The notes beneath the pieces were generated by a model. It saw only the letters and a program-made list of their open reading frames with translations, was not told where the DNA came from and ran no database searches. Positions 42,278 through 50,829 of a stretch of DNA of 51,782 nucleotides are shown here, in pieces (position 1 is the first letter of the stretch; every line of letters begins with the position of its first letter). The DNA is from Gammaproteobacteria bacterium (GTDB lineage Bacteria; Pseudomonadota; Gammaproteobacteria; GRL18), in assembly GCA_016744375.1 (NCBI GenBank), contig JADGEM010000031.1, positions 1 to 51,782 on the forward strand, read 5' to 3'. Both the position numbers and the translations under genes were made by a program.

Positions 42278-42797
42278 ATTGGTTCCTGATTTTGTGTTTA
42301 ATTTTAATCTATTTGCTGATCATATGAACTGTTAAATGCAAACTTATTTGTGTTTCAGCTGCTGAATTTTGTTTATAGATCATATATTTTTTGTATTTTT
42401 GAGTGGAGGAGTCTGAATGCGGTTGCAACAACAAATTGATTTCTTGGTGCATACTGTGCAATAACAGGTTGGGAGCAATTTAAGTCATTGAGGAATTGCT
42501 TTTTTGCTTCTTTTGACTCAGTCATTCACGTGACTTCCTTGTTGGTATTTATAAGGGGTTAAGCTCTACTAAAAACCCAGCTTGAGCAGGTCTTTCAGCT
42601 ATATAATAACTTAAATTATGTTTGAGGTAGAGTAATACATGAACTATAACTCTATGTAATTAATTTTTATAGTATTTTGTTATAATTTACTGTAAGCTAC
42701 ACGGCCTGTTTAAGGGGTATTCTGACTGAGTGGATGCACTACATCTGATTTTCAAAAGTCCTTAAATATCTGTTATCAATTAAATAAGAGAAAATCT
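42278..42797 (+). promoter_or_regulatory. 520-base leader and promoter region of the helicase gene
   Basis: A long non-coding stretch between the divergent symporter and helicase genes. An extended -10 (TGTTATAAT, 42678-42686) would start a transcript with a 5' leader of about 105 bases, which is common for cold-induced DEAD-box helicase genes. Further upstream lies a 15-codon reading frame (42417-42464, MRLQQQIDFLVHTVQ) with a GGAGGAG ribosome site five bases before its ATG. Nothing else was recognised. Confidence 0.45.
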
Positions 42798-44171
42798 ATG
42801 AGTTTTACCTCACTTGGCCTTTCAGCCCAACTCCTTGATGCAATTGCTGAACAAGGTTATGACACGCCGTCTCCAATTCAGGCTCAGGCAATCCCAGCAG
42901 TGATTGAGGGTAGGGATGTTATGGCTGCTGCTCAGACTGGCACGGGTAAGACCGCAGGTTTTACCTTGCCGATACTGGAGCGCTTGTCTAAAGGTCAGCG
43001 TGCACAAGCAAATCAGGCTCGTGCGCTGATATTGACACCGACGCGGGAATTAGCGGCACAGGTGGAAAAAAGTGTTGAAACCTATGGTAAGAACTTACCT
43101 TTACGTTCAACCGTGGTTTTTGGCGGGGTTAAAATTAATCCTCAAATGATTAAACTGAGAAAAGGAGTGGATATCCTGGTCGCCACACCGGGGCGTTTAC
43201 TGGATCTGTATAATCAAAATGCAGTGCGATTTAACAATCTGGAAGTTCTGGTTCTGGATGAAGCGGATCGAATGCTGGATATGGGTTTTATCCATGATAT
43301 ACGCAAAATTATCTCATTTTTGCCGAAGCAGCGTCAGAATCTGATGTTTTCGGCCACTTTCTCAAATGATATCCGTAATCTGGCCAAGGGAATGGTGCAT
43401 AATCCCGTGGAGATTTCAGTCAGTCCTCGAAATACGACTGTAAAATCAGTCAAACAGTCGATTTGTCCGGTTGATAAAAAGCAAAAATCTGCATTGCTGA
43501 TGCATTTAATCAGTCAAAATCGCTGGCAGCAGGTACTCGTTTTCAGTAAGACAAAGCATGGCGCTAATCGTTTAGCTAAATACCTGGAAAATTATGGTAT
43601 TCGTTCGGCAGCTATTCATGGCAACAAAAGCCAGGGTGCACGGACAAAAGCGCTGGCAAACTTTAAGAGTGGCTCGGTTCAGGTTTTAGTGGCAACGGAT
43701 ATTGCCGCCCGAGGTCTGGATATTGACCAGTTGCCTCATGTTGTCAACTTTGACCTGCCCAATGTCCCAGAGGACTATGTTCATCGTATCGGCCGTACTG
43801 GCCGTGCGGGTGCGACAGGTGAAGCAATTTCTCTGGTCAGTGCCGATGAATTTAAGTTGCTCTCTGATATTGAGCGCCTGATTCAGCAGCAGCTGCCACG
43901 GGAATACATCGAAGGTTTTGATCCAGTGCATGATTTACCTGTTTCAACCCTACGTAAACCTGCGAAGCATAATAAACCCAAAAAACCAAAAAAGAACAAA
44001 TATGGACATGAAGACGGCCAGCGTTCAGGTGAAAATGCCCGTGGACACAAACCTACAAGCCAGAATAAAAAACAGACCTCACGTGGATCTTCTACTGCAA
44101 AAAAACGAGGCGGGCAGAATAATAAGGCGGGAAGTCAACCTAAAAAACAAAACTATTATCGCCAGAGCTAA
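42798..44171 (+). CDS. rhlE: DEAD-box RNA helicase, RhlE-like
   Basis: 457 residues with all helicase motifs: Q motif (Gln28), AQTGTGKT (Walker Lys51), [12 protein letters not shown] (about 154-157), SAT, the [11 protein letters not shown] block and [10 protein letters not shown]. The C-terminal tail (from about 385) is Lys/Arg/Gly/Asn/Gln-rich and low-complexity, as in RhlE/SrmB-type proteins, for RNA binding. It remodels RNA in ribosome assembly and mRNA decay. Its stop codon falls in the left end of repeat element copy 2. Confidence 0.92.
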   Translation: MSFTSLGLSAQLLDAIAEQGYDTPSPIQAQAIPAVIEGRDVMAAAQTGTGKTAGFTLPILERLSKGQRAQANQARALILTPTRELAAQVEKSVETYGKNLPLRSTVVFGGVKINPQMIKLRKGVDILVATPGRLLDLYNQNAVRFNNLEVLVLDEADRMLDMGFIHDIRKIISFLPKQRQNLMFSATFSNDIRNLAKGMVHNPVEISVSPRNTTVKSVKQSICPVDKKQKSALLMHLISQNRWQQVLVFSKTKHGANRLAKYLENYGIRSAAIHGNKSQGARTKALANFKSGSVQVLVATDIAARGLDIDQLPHVVNFDLPNVPEDYVHRIGRTGRAGATGEAISLVSADEFKLLSDIERLIQQQLPREYIEGFDPVHDLPVSTLRKPAKHNKPKKPKKNKYGHEDGQRSGENARGHKPTSQNKKQTSRGSSTAKKRGGQNNKAGSQPKKQNYYRQS

Positions 44172-44320
44172 ATAACTGCTCCTAAATGGTGAACATTACC
44201 TACCGAGAGACCGTATCAGCTTCTATTGTTTATTATTGTGCTCGGACTGCATCAAAAATCACACCATAATAAACAATAGAAGCTGATACTCAGTGTGCAC
44301 TATTTAGGAGTAGTTATTTA
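44169..44320. repeat. MITE-like inverted-repeat element, copy 2
   Basis: A 152-base element that is one long imperfect palindrome. Its ends TAAATAACTGCTCCTAAAT (44169-44187) and ATTTAGGAGTAGTTATTTA (44302-44320) are inverted with one mismatch. The inner arms 44213-44236 and 44266-44289 are a perfect 24-bp inverted repeat, with CTCGGACTG in the loop. The first three bases are the stop codon of the helicase gene. A related copy is at 11719-11846. Confidence 0.8.
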
Positions 44321-44405
44321 GGTACCTGATACATTTTTTTAACATTAAATACTGAATTTATAATTACTTTTCACCAGGCTCTTATTATCGATAAAGGACA
44401 ATAAA

Positions 44406-45530
44406 ATGGATTCTGAAAAAGAAATTACAGCTGATTTATTAATTGGCCTGGGAAACTGGTTAAAACCCTATATGGAATTGGTGGGGGAGAATCTCTATTT
44501 ACAAGCGTTTATCATCCTGTTTGTTTCGATTAGTATTGCTAAGTTAAGTAGTTTTTTGATTACGAGTATTGTTTTACGCATTGCTTTAAATACAAAAACA
44601 AATCTTGATAATAAAATTGTTACTATCCTTCAGGCGCCCATTTTTTATACCGTCATTTTTATTGGTATTGGCGCGGCAATAAACTGGCTTGATTTACCCC
44701 CCCAAGTTCACGATATAACCGTATCACTGGTTGCCACTATGGGTATTTTTATATGGGGGCTTTTCTTTATACGCTTGTTCCGCATTATAATTACAACTCT
44801 GGCGTATCGTCATAAAGATCATTCTCTTATTCGAATTGAAACATTGCCCCTGTTTCTAAATATCTCCATTGTGATCATTTCTGCTCTCGCCATTTATATG
44901 GTATTTCAGGCATGGGATATTGATATGACAGCCTGGTTGGCATCAGCTGGCATTGTGGGTATTGCCATTGGTTTTGCAGCCAAAGACACGCTGGCTAATT
45001 TATTCTCAGGTGTTTTTATTATGGTTGATGCACCTTATAAAATTGGTGATTTTATAGTTTTAGATTCAGGTGAAAGGGGAGAGGTGACACATATTGGTAT
45101 TCGAAGTACTCGAATGTTGACCAGGGATGATGTTGAAGTAACCATTCCAAATTCTATTATGGGTAATACAAAAATTTTTAATGAATCAGGCGGTCCTCAT
45201 AAAAAATATCGAATTCGCATTAAAGTCTCCGTTGCTTATGGCAGTGATGTTGATCAAGTGAGAACAGTTTTGATGGGAGTTGCTTCAAAACAAACCAGTG
45301 TCTGTAAAATACCAGAACCAAGAGTCCGTTTTCGTGAGTTGGGTGATTCCGGTTTGCATTTTGAGTTACTATGCTGGATTAATGAGCCTGTCTTACGTGG
45401 CCGCTCTATCGATGTCATTAATGAACAGGTTTATAAACAATTCCTGCTTGATGACATAGAAATACCCTATAATAAACAAGATATTTATATCAAGGACTTT
45501 CCCATGCCAAATCAATCTAATTCAAGTTGA
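44406..45530 (+). CDS. MscS-family mechanosensitive channel
   Basis: 374 residues. Four or so membrane helices (about 30-185) end in the pore-lining segment AGIVGIAIGFAAKDTLANLFSGVFI, followed by the MscS beta domain (YKIGDFIVLDSGERGEVTHIGIRSTRM, VTIPNSIMGN) and the cytoplasmic alpha/beta domain. It releases solutes on hypo-osmotic shock. It appears monocistronic, with an AAAGGACA ribosome site. Confidence 0.9.
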   Translation: MDSEKEITADLLIGLGNWLKPYMELVGENLYLQAFIILFVSISIAKLSSFLITSIVLRIALNTKTNLDNKIVTILQAPIFYTVIFIGIGAAINWLDLPPQVHDITVSLVATMGIFIWGLFFIRLFRIIITTLAYRHKDHSLIRIETLPLFLNISIVIISALAIYMVFQAWDIDMTAWLASAGIVGIAIGFAAKDTLANLFSGVFIMVDAPYKIGDFIVLDSGERGEVTHIGIRSTRMLTRDDVEVTIPNSIMGNTKIFNESGGPHKKYRIRIKVSVAYGSDVDQVRTVLMGVASKQTSVCKIPEPRVRFRELGDSGLHFELLCWINEPVLRGRSIDVINEQVYKQFLLDDIEIPYNKQDIYIKDFPMPNQSNSS

Positions 45531-45738
45531 TTCAATTGTAATGCCAGAATTTCTTTCATAGGGACTTCTTAATTCAATGATAATATCTGTGACTAGATTT
45601 AGAATATACACTAAGCTTCATTACGTACAATCCGAAGTTCTTCACGTAGTATTACGAACAGATTAAAAATATATTTCCTTTAAACTTAACCCATACTTAA
45701 TAAAAACATTAAGACCACTCAAAAAAGGAAATATCACA

Positions 45739-46104
45739 ATGAAAACTTTAAAAACCTTATTAACGTCTGCCCTTTTCGCTTCAGTTGCAATCACTGGAAC
45801 TGCCCAGGCAGATAATTCTTTATCCAGTCTTATTTATGAAGAGTCTTCTAATATTTACAGTGAACTAACATACAAAAGCAGCATACCAGAAGGTATTGTG
45901 AGTTATAGTGATGATGCAAATAAGAATTCTGTCTGGAGTGCCGAGTTTGAACAATATGTTGATCCAGCAGATTTTAAACAAGATGTGACCAGTATAGATG
46001 ATGTTAATCACTACATGGGAAGCAATCCTACTGCAGCAGGAAGAATGAAGGGACGTGAAACATTTATCTACAATGAAACAGCTGGTGAGTATCACTTGCA
46101 ATAA
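45739..46104 (+). CDS. Small exported protein of unknown function
   Basis: 121 residues with a clear signal peptide (MKTLKTLLTSALFASVAITG to AQA, cleavage near 24). The mature part is acidic, has no cysteine and no motif I recognise (YSDDANKNSVWSAEFEQYVDP, MGSNPTAAGRMKGRETF). An AAAAAAGGAAAT ribosome site lies before the ATG and a strong terminator just after the gene, so it is a monocistronic, probably well-expressed periplasmic protein. Confidence 0.6.
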   Translation: MKTLKTLLTSALFASVAITGTAQADNSLSSLIYEESSNIYSELTYKSSIPEGIVSYSDDANKNSVWSAEFEQYVDPADFKQDVTSIDDVNHYMGSNPTAAGRMKGRETFIYNETAGEYHLQ

Positions 46105-46129
46105 AGAAAAAATACAGAAAACTATTTGA

Positions 46130-46157
46130 AAGGGGAGCGTTTGCTTCCCTTTTTTTA
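46130..46157 (+). terminator. Intrinsic terminator after the small exported protein gene
   Basis: AAGGGGAGC (46130-46138), loop GTTT, GCTTCCCTT (46143-46151) and a T7 run (46150-46156). The stem has one G-U pair. The stop codon of the minus-strand HicA-like gene lies in its T-run. Confidence 0.85.
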
Positions 46158-46412
46158 TTCAGAGCTAATGTTTACAGATTCCAGGAACCTTTTCAGCTGA
46201 TGCAAACTCTTTTTTGACATCGTGGTATTATGGTGACCTCGATGCAGGGTGAACTCATTACCATCAATAATTGCAATCATGCTGGCTCCTGAACCTTCTC
46301 TAAATTCGGCACCCAGATGGCTCAATAGTGACTCAATCTCTTTCCAGTGGATGTTACTGCTAAGATGGTCACTAAATATGGCTGAAAGTACTTTTTGGTG
46401 TTTTTTGCTCAC
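46155..46412 (-). CDS. hicA: HicA-like toxin, orphan
   Basis: 85 residues resembling the HicA mRNA-interferase variant that begins MSKKH: KKHQKVLSAIFSDHLSSNIHWKEIESLLSHLGAE, then FTLHRGHH with the His of the double-stranded-RNA-binding-like fold and KSLHQLKRFLESVNI. I chose a GTG start at 46412 because related proteins begin at that point; a TTG at 46442 would add ten residues. No HicB antitoxin gene is found on either side. Confidence 0.65.
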   Translation of the reverse strand: MSKKHQKVLSAIFSDHLSSNIHWKEIESLLSHLGAEFREGSGASMIAIIDGNEFTLHRGHHNTTMSKKSLHQLKRFLESVNISSE

Positions 46413-46534
46413 TGTCTTTTTTCTGTCTGATGGATATATCAATTATAGTATCAAATAAACTGGCTGACAGCACAGTATAGAAAAGATTAATTTACTTTGG
46501 TTAATTCAGGGTTAATTGAGCTTATGATGGTAAT

Positions 46535-46633
46535 TTACACAGGAATATAGACGGCAATCATCAACACTATTATCAAAGCTGCATCAAAGAAATAACTATA
46601 TTCATCATATGTTTTTTTAAAATCAATATTCAT
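46535..46633 (-). CDS. 32-residue single-pass membrane microprotein
   Basis: Starts MNIDFKKTYDEYSYFFDAAL and continues into a hydrophobic helix (LIIVLMIAVYI) ending PV. An AGAGGTGT ribosome site sits five to six bases before the ATG, better than that of many long genes here. Such short proteins often modulate a membrane enzyme. No homologue is recognised. Confidence 0.5.
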   Translation of the reverse strand: MNIDFKKTYDEYSYFFDAALIIVLMIAVYIPV

Positions 46634-47331
46634 ATCACACCTCTTATTCATAGAAATAGAATAGAAAACATATTTTTATACTTACATTAAAGTGTTAGGG
46701 TAAATATTGCAATAATAGGTAGATACCCTTATGTTTAGAGCTAGCATATTTCGTACCAGAAATTATTTAATCTTAAATTTCATGAGGTTAGTGAGCTAGT
46801 GAAATAGTAGAGTCTTCTGAATTGTTAAATTAGTTGACGATTAATGGAAGTTTAATGATTTAGATGTAAAGACATATTTACAGTGATTCAGCTGGTTTCA
46901 TATAAAATCATGGCTAAGGTCGACATAAAAAAATGAAATATGCAAATTAAGCAATAAAAAACCCCGCAAGGGGTTAGCTAGCGGGGTTACTTGAGGGCCT
47001 ACGACATATCTTGTGGCATAACGCCTGTAGCCAATAACTGGCTTAGCGAGGCTCTTCAAATTTGGGTAGTGAGTGATAAAACTAATTCTTGTATTTAAGT
47101 ATTATATAAATATTCGTTTTTGTCTGTAAGATATTTTACTTTTAAAGGAATTATTGATCTTTATCAAATAAATAATAAAAATCTCCCGCTGGCACGACAT
47201 TGCCAGTTGGCAACAAAACCACAACCACCAGGAGATTCTTTTTAAATAATGCCATTTCCTGAAAAATTTCTGCCGAAGCATTCATGGAGAAAGGTCACAA
47301 GAAAGAGATTCACTTGTTAATTGATGTGGCG
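46634..47331. other. Intergenic region with a possible transposon remnant
   Basis: About 700 bases without a recognisable intact gene. It holds a minus-strand terminator (46960-46988). At 47249-47320 there is a 23-codon reading frame beginning MPFPEKFLPKHSWRKVT, preceded at 12 bases by AGGAGATT. A short inverted repeat, TGGCACGACATTGCCA, lies about 50 bases before it. The combination looks like the start of a transposase gene cut off by other sequence, but this is a weak reading. The stretch 46641-46945 shows nothing. Confidence 0.3.
46954..46988 (-). terminator. Intrinsic terminator, minus strand
   Basis: On the minus strand AACCCCGC (46988-46981), a 13-base loop and GCGGGGTT (46967-46960) are followed by a T-rich tail (TTTTTTATT). 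An alternative stem AACCCC-GCAA-GGGGTT (46960-46975) overlaps it. It probably ends the transcript of the sulfur-globule-like gene or of a lost gene. Confidence 0.7.
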
Positions 47332-47826
47332 TTAAGGCAAATGAGGCTTTCCAGGAGCTGTCTTTGGTCCTGCATCATAGGGGATCCCGTAACTACTTCC
47401 ATAGGGACCACCGCGATAAGGATTACCAAAACCACGATGGCTTCCATTCCAAGGTGCTCTTCTGTTTCCCCAGCCTCTATTATTCCAATTCCAGGGGGTG
47501 CTGCTCCAAGGATTATTTCTATCTCCCCAATGGCGATTTCTGTTGTCCCCACTCCATGGAGAACTCCAGTTTCTGCTGTCCATATTAAAGGGGCCGCCAC
47601 CCCAGGGACCTGTGTTCCAGCTGCCAGTTTTCCATCTCATTGGGCTATTAGTACTCGAGCTATCACTGCTGCAATTAGTATCGCCCCAGCCATCACTAAC
47701 ACAGTCAGTTCTATGATAGTCTTTATCGTCCACATTAAAATCACTGCTCTTAAAGCTGAATGCAGAGACAGATGCTGAAGTAATTATTAATGAAATGCCA
47801 ATAATAAGCCTGGTTGCTTTTGTCAT
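47332..47826 (-). CDS. Secreted Gly/Asn/Trp-rich protein, sulfur-globule-like
   Basis: 164 residues: a signal peptide (MTKATRLIIGISLI to SVSA), a short linker with two cysteines (DCVSDGWGDTNCSSD), then a low-complexity part full of Trp, Asn, Gly, Arg and Pro (PWGGGPFNM, NRNRHWGDRNNPW, NWNNRGWGNRR, GNPYRGGPYGSSYGIPYD). This make-up resembles the sulfur globule envelope proteins of sulfur-oxidizing gammaproteobacteria, which coat periplasmic sulfur. The assignment rests on composition only. An AGGAATCTCTT ribosome site precedes the ATG. Confidence 0.6.
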   Translation of the reverse strand: MTKATRLIIGISLIITSASVSAFSFKSSDFNVDDKDYHRTDCVSDGWGDTNCSSDSSSTNSPMRWKTGSWNTGPWGGGPFNMDSRNWSSPWSGDNRNRHWGDRNNPWSSTPWNWNNRGWGNRRAPWNGSHRGFGNPYRGGPYGSSYGIPYDAGPKTAPGKPHLP

Positions 47827-48016
47827 AAGAGATTCCTGCTTAAACTTGAAAAGAATAAAAAGACACCTAAAAGAACACTTAAATATTAATTGGTTAGGTA
47901 AATTATTTAAACTAAAACTTTAAGGTTCTTATATCAAAGATTTCCCTTCTATGGCTAACATAGGGTGATCAATAAATACTGATTTTAAATGTATTCAGAA
48001 TTATTCGACTGTGTTT

Positions 48017-48442
48017 TTAAGGAATATTTCTGATCAGTTTTTTTATCATTTCAGTTGATGAAAAATGTTTAATAGCATCGACATGTTCTTTTTTTGAGAT
48101 TAAATCTAAAGCACTTTTAATGCTGACCAGACGTCTTTTTCTTATGTCCTGTTCGGGCCATTCATTGAGTATTTCTTTAATAAGTAGTGGGTAGATAACA
48201 AGTGTGCTGCCATCTTCCCGGATAAACTCTTCACTTAATCTGGTATCAAGGACTTTGCCTTTAATACCTGCTTCCTCATAGGTTTCAAGCTCTGCAACCT
48301 GATGTTTTTTTAAATCTTCCTCAGGGTGACCCTTTGGCAGGATCCAGGCTCTACCAGAGGTATTTGTGATAATCATAACCTTGAGCTTATCTTTTTTTAA
48401 GGTAAATGGGAATGCACCGATTTCAAGCATCATTATCTTCAA
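48017..48442 (-). CDS. Nudix hydrolase
   Basis: 141 residues. The Nudix box is GHPEEDLKKHQVAELETYEEAGI (38-60): the catalytic Glu53, Glu56 and Glu57 are kept, but the first Glu (44) and the Arg (52) of the usual motif are both Leu. It resembles the diphosphoinositol-polyphosphate/diadenosine-polyphosphate type in WILPKGHPE. Such enzymes cleave phosphate-rich nucleotides or polyphosphate. It is the third gene of a CHAD-ParA-Nudix operon, 39 bases after parA. Confidence 0.82.
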   Translation of the reverse strand: MKIMMLEIGAFPFTLKKDKLKVMIITNTSGRAWILPKGHPEEDLKKHQVAELETYEEAGIKGKVLDTRLSEEFIREDGSTLVIYPLLIKEILNEWPEQDIRKRRLVSIKSALDLISKKEHVDAIKHFSSTEMIKKLIRNIP

Positions 48443-48481
48443 TAGTTTTAATAAAAGTCTTTGATTGTAGTATTTATAAAA

Positions 48482-49234
48482 TTATTTGTTTTTTCCTAAA
48501 AACTTTACAATTTCATTAAACAAAGTCCGATATGACTGAACATAACTTTTTTTCGCTGCGTAAGCAAGAACGGGTTCTCGGTGGATGCCCATTCGTTCGA
48601 TTTCATTTGAAAAACCGATAATACTTTTCATAAATTCTGGATGGCGTTTTTCCATGTCAGTAATTGTTTGATGATGTAATTTGTTCTTGCTTTGTGCCAT
48701 GGAGAAGAAAGGATGAATTATTTTTCTTTTATAACCATTGTTTTTAAAAAACTTAAGTAATTGTTCATAGGTTCGTTCGGAAAGTGTGGTAGGTATGACG
48801 GGAACCAGAACCATATCGGCTGCATTAAAAACATTTTCAGACAATAAGTTAATGTTAGGAGGGCAGTCAAGAATGATTAAATCATATTCATCTTCAAGTG
48901 AGGATAAAATGTCTTTTAAACGTTTTTTTGACTTACTCATGCTGTTAAGCATGATATCAAAATTTCTAAAGGATAAGTTGGCTGGTAAAATATCAAGTCG
49001 CTTATAATTAGAGCCCCGAATTTGTTTGAGCAAGCGATTTTTCTTTGAGAAAAAATAACCCCGATTTTCTTTCTTGCTGGCACCAATGCGAAAATAGAAA
49101 GAAGAAGCACCCTGTGGGTCCAAATCAACTAATAAAGTTTCATTTCCAGCCTTGGCAGAAGCATAGGCTAAGTTGACGGAAGCAGCAGTTTTTCCGACTC
49201 CGCCTTTAATGCTATATGATGCTATGATTTTCAT
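48482..49234 (-). CDS. ParA-family ATPase
   Basis: 250 residues of the ParA/MinD/McdA class: deviant Walker A KGGVGKT (10-16, Lys10 signature and Lys15), DLDPQGASS, and Walker B LIILDCPPNINLL. Such ATPases position plasmids, chromosomal origins, carboxysomes, chemoreceptors or storage granules by moving on the nucleoid. No ParB or parS is nearby. It lies 23 bases after the CHAD gene, so a CHAD-bound polyphosphate granule is a likely cargo; this is inference. Confidence 0.87.
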   Translation of the reverse strand: MKIIASYSIKGGVGKTAASVNLAYASAKAGNETLLVDLDPQGASSFYFRIGASKKENRGYFFSKKNRLLKQIRGSNYKRLDILPANLSFRNFDIMLNSMSKSKKRLKDILSSLEDEYDLIILDCPPNINLLSENVFNAADMVLVPVIPTTLSERTYEQLLKFFKNNGYKRKIIHPFFSMAQSKNKLHHQTITDMEKRHPEFMKSIIGFSNEIERMGIHREPVLAYAAKKSYVQSYRTLFNEIVKFLGKNK

Positions 49235-49257
49235 TGTCTGGCTCTTGATTTTTGCTG

Positions 49258-50829
49258 TTATTTGCTTTTTTTGTTAATGATAAATGTTTCTTTAAAGAGC
49301 TGACGATTACTCTCATTGGAAAAAATGCTGAGTTCTTTAATGCATTTATCCCGCTCCTGAAGTTGCATTGTATATAAAGTGGATATTAAGCCCCCCAAAG
49401 ATGCAATGAGCATGATATCTTTTTTGGGTTTGTGTTCAAGTTGTAGAAGATAATTTTTAAGAAAATCACCCTGAACGGTTAAATCATTAAAGACTCCCAG
49501 TGTATCTTGCAAGGATTTGAGATGCTTACCAACAACTTTTATTTTTTTCTTCTTAAACTGACTGCCAAAAAAATATAACAGATAACGTAATTTCTTGCAG
49601 TCGATGCGGATATCATGAATTTTTTCGTCTGGCGTTGTATTGTTAATCTTTAAGGCGGCTTTATAGATTTTTTTGTATGTCTTCTGAATTTTATTAACGG
49701 CTAGTTCAATAGTTGATTTTTCACTCCATTGTGTTTCAACGGCAGAATAACCATTAAAGAACAACGATTGTAATTCATCTATTTCCTGGCGATAAACCCG
49801 GCTTCCGATCCATCGACTGATTCTTTTGGCTTCTATCTGTCTATTTTTTTCAAAATCATCGAACATGGGTAAGAGATCGTTTTTCATGGATTCAGGCAGT
49901 AAATTCATATAGCGCTGTTTATCCAGGGTAAAGACATCAAGATCTCTTAAATAATTTGTTTCTCTTGCCAGATCACCAAAGCGTTGTTTTAGTACGACAA
50001 CCTCCTGCTGAGGAAAAACTTCTCTGAGTTGTGCAACTGCAGCACGAACCATACGTATTGCCACGCGATAATGATGTAAAAACTCAGTGTCAATGTCTCT
50101 GATAATGCCTTGTTCGGTCAAACGTTGTTTTTCAATCATTGTATTGATGATTGAACTAACAGCCGAGCGGGCGGATAGAGCATGAGGAATGTCAAATTGA
50201 GGCTTTACTGTATAAGGTGCCGGGGAAAGCCCAATTGCACCAAGAAGGGAATCCAGTGGCGTCAGACTGGGTTTAAAGCTTTGCAGCGATGTTAATTGCT
50301 TAACCGCCTGTTCATACTCTTTTGCATAGCCAGTGACAGGTGACAGGCTGACCTGACGCATAACAGGGGAGCGGGGTTTACCCGGTTCATAAATTGACAC
50401 CAGCTGACAAAAAACAAGGATTTTTCCTTCTTCATTCTGTAAATTAAGCGCTTCAATTTTTAAAATCCCTTTATAAACAGGATGCAGTGCGCGAAGGCTA
50501 ATCATTGGTTTTAAGATATCTCTGGCTTCAGAATCAGGGAAATCCCACCAGAATTTATCTCGTGCATTAATTTCTTCAATTTCGAAAGAAAGCTCATCAT
50601 CAAATAAGTTTGCTTCATCCCATAGGGTGATGGAGTGATTTTGATGACGGACAGCGAGGAATTTATGGCGGTAAAGATTCCACTCAAAACTCTCTAAAAT
50701 GGAAAAATTTTCAGATATATTTTCGACCTGTTTAACAGTGAAGCTAGATTTTAAAGTATCTATAAAATGTTTTTTAGTCAGGTTATCAGGCAGAAGATAG
50801 CGAGTATCATTTATTTTTGATGTTTTCAT
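49258..50829 (-). CDS. CHAD-domain protein
   Basis: 523 residues. The helical CHAD domain (about 220-510) has its conserved basic residues in FLHHYRVAIRMVRAAV (His253, Arg255, Arg259, Arg262), ETNYLRDLDVF and HDIRIDCKKLRYLLYFF. CHAD domains bind polyphosphate and target proteins to polyphosphate granules. The N-terminal 200 residues are beta-rich and may be a decayed CYTH (triphosphate tunnel) domain. It leads the operon with ParA and a Nudix hydrolase. Confidence 0.85.
   Translation of the reverse strand: MKTSKINDTRYLLPDNLTKKHFIDTLKSSFTVKQVENISENFSILESFEWNLYRHKFLAVRHQNHSITLWDEANLFDDELSFEIEEINARDKFWWDFPDSEARDILKPMISLRALHPVYKGILKIEALNLQNEEGKILVFCQLVSIYEPGKPRSPVMRQVSLSPVTGYAKEYEQAVKQLTSLQSFKPSLTPLDSLLGAIGLSPAPYTVKPQFDIPHALSARSAVSSIINTMIEKQRLTEQGIIRDIDTEFLHHYRVAIRMVRAAVAQLREVFPQQEVVVLKQRFGDLARETNYLRDLDVFTLDKQRYMNLLPESMKNDLLPMFDDFEKNRQIEAKRISRWIGSRVYRQEIDELQSLFFNGYSAVETQWSEKSTIELAVNKIQKTYKKIYKAALKINNTTPDEKIHDIRIDCKKLRYLLYFFGSQFKKKKIKVVGKHLKSLQDTLGVFNDLTVQGDFLKNYLLQLEHKPKKDIMLIASLGGLISTLYTMQLQERDKCIKELSIFSNESNRQLFKETFIINKKSK

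Noticed and set aside
45865..46101. A 78-codon minus-strand frame opposite the small exported protein
   Set aside because: The plus strand has a signal peptide, a ribosome site and a terminator; the minus frame has none of these.
47284..47778. A 164-codon plus-strand frame, opposite the sulfur-globule-like gene
   Set aside because: It has no ribosome site or recognisable domain, while the opposite strand encodes a protein with a clean signal peptide over the same bases.
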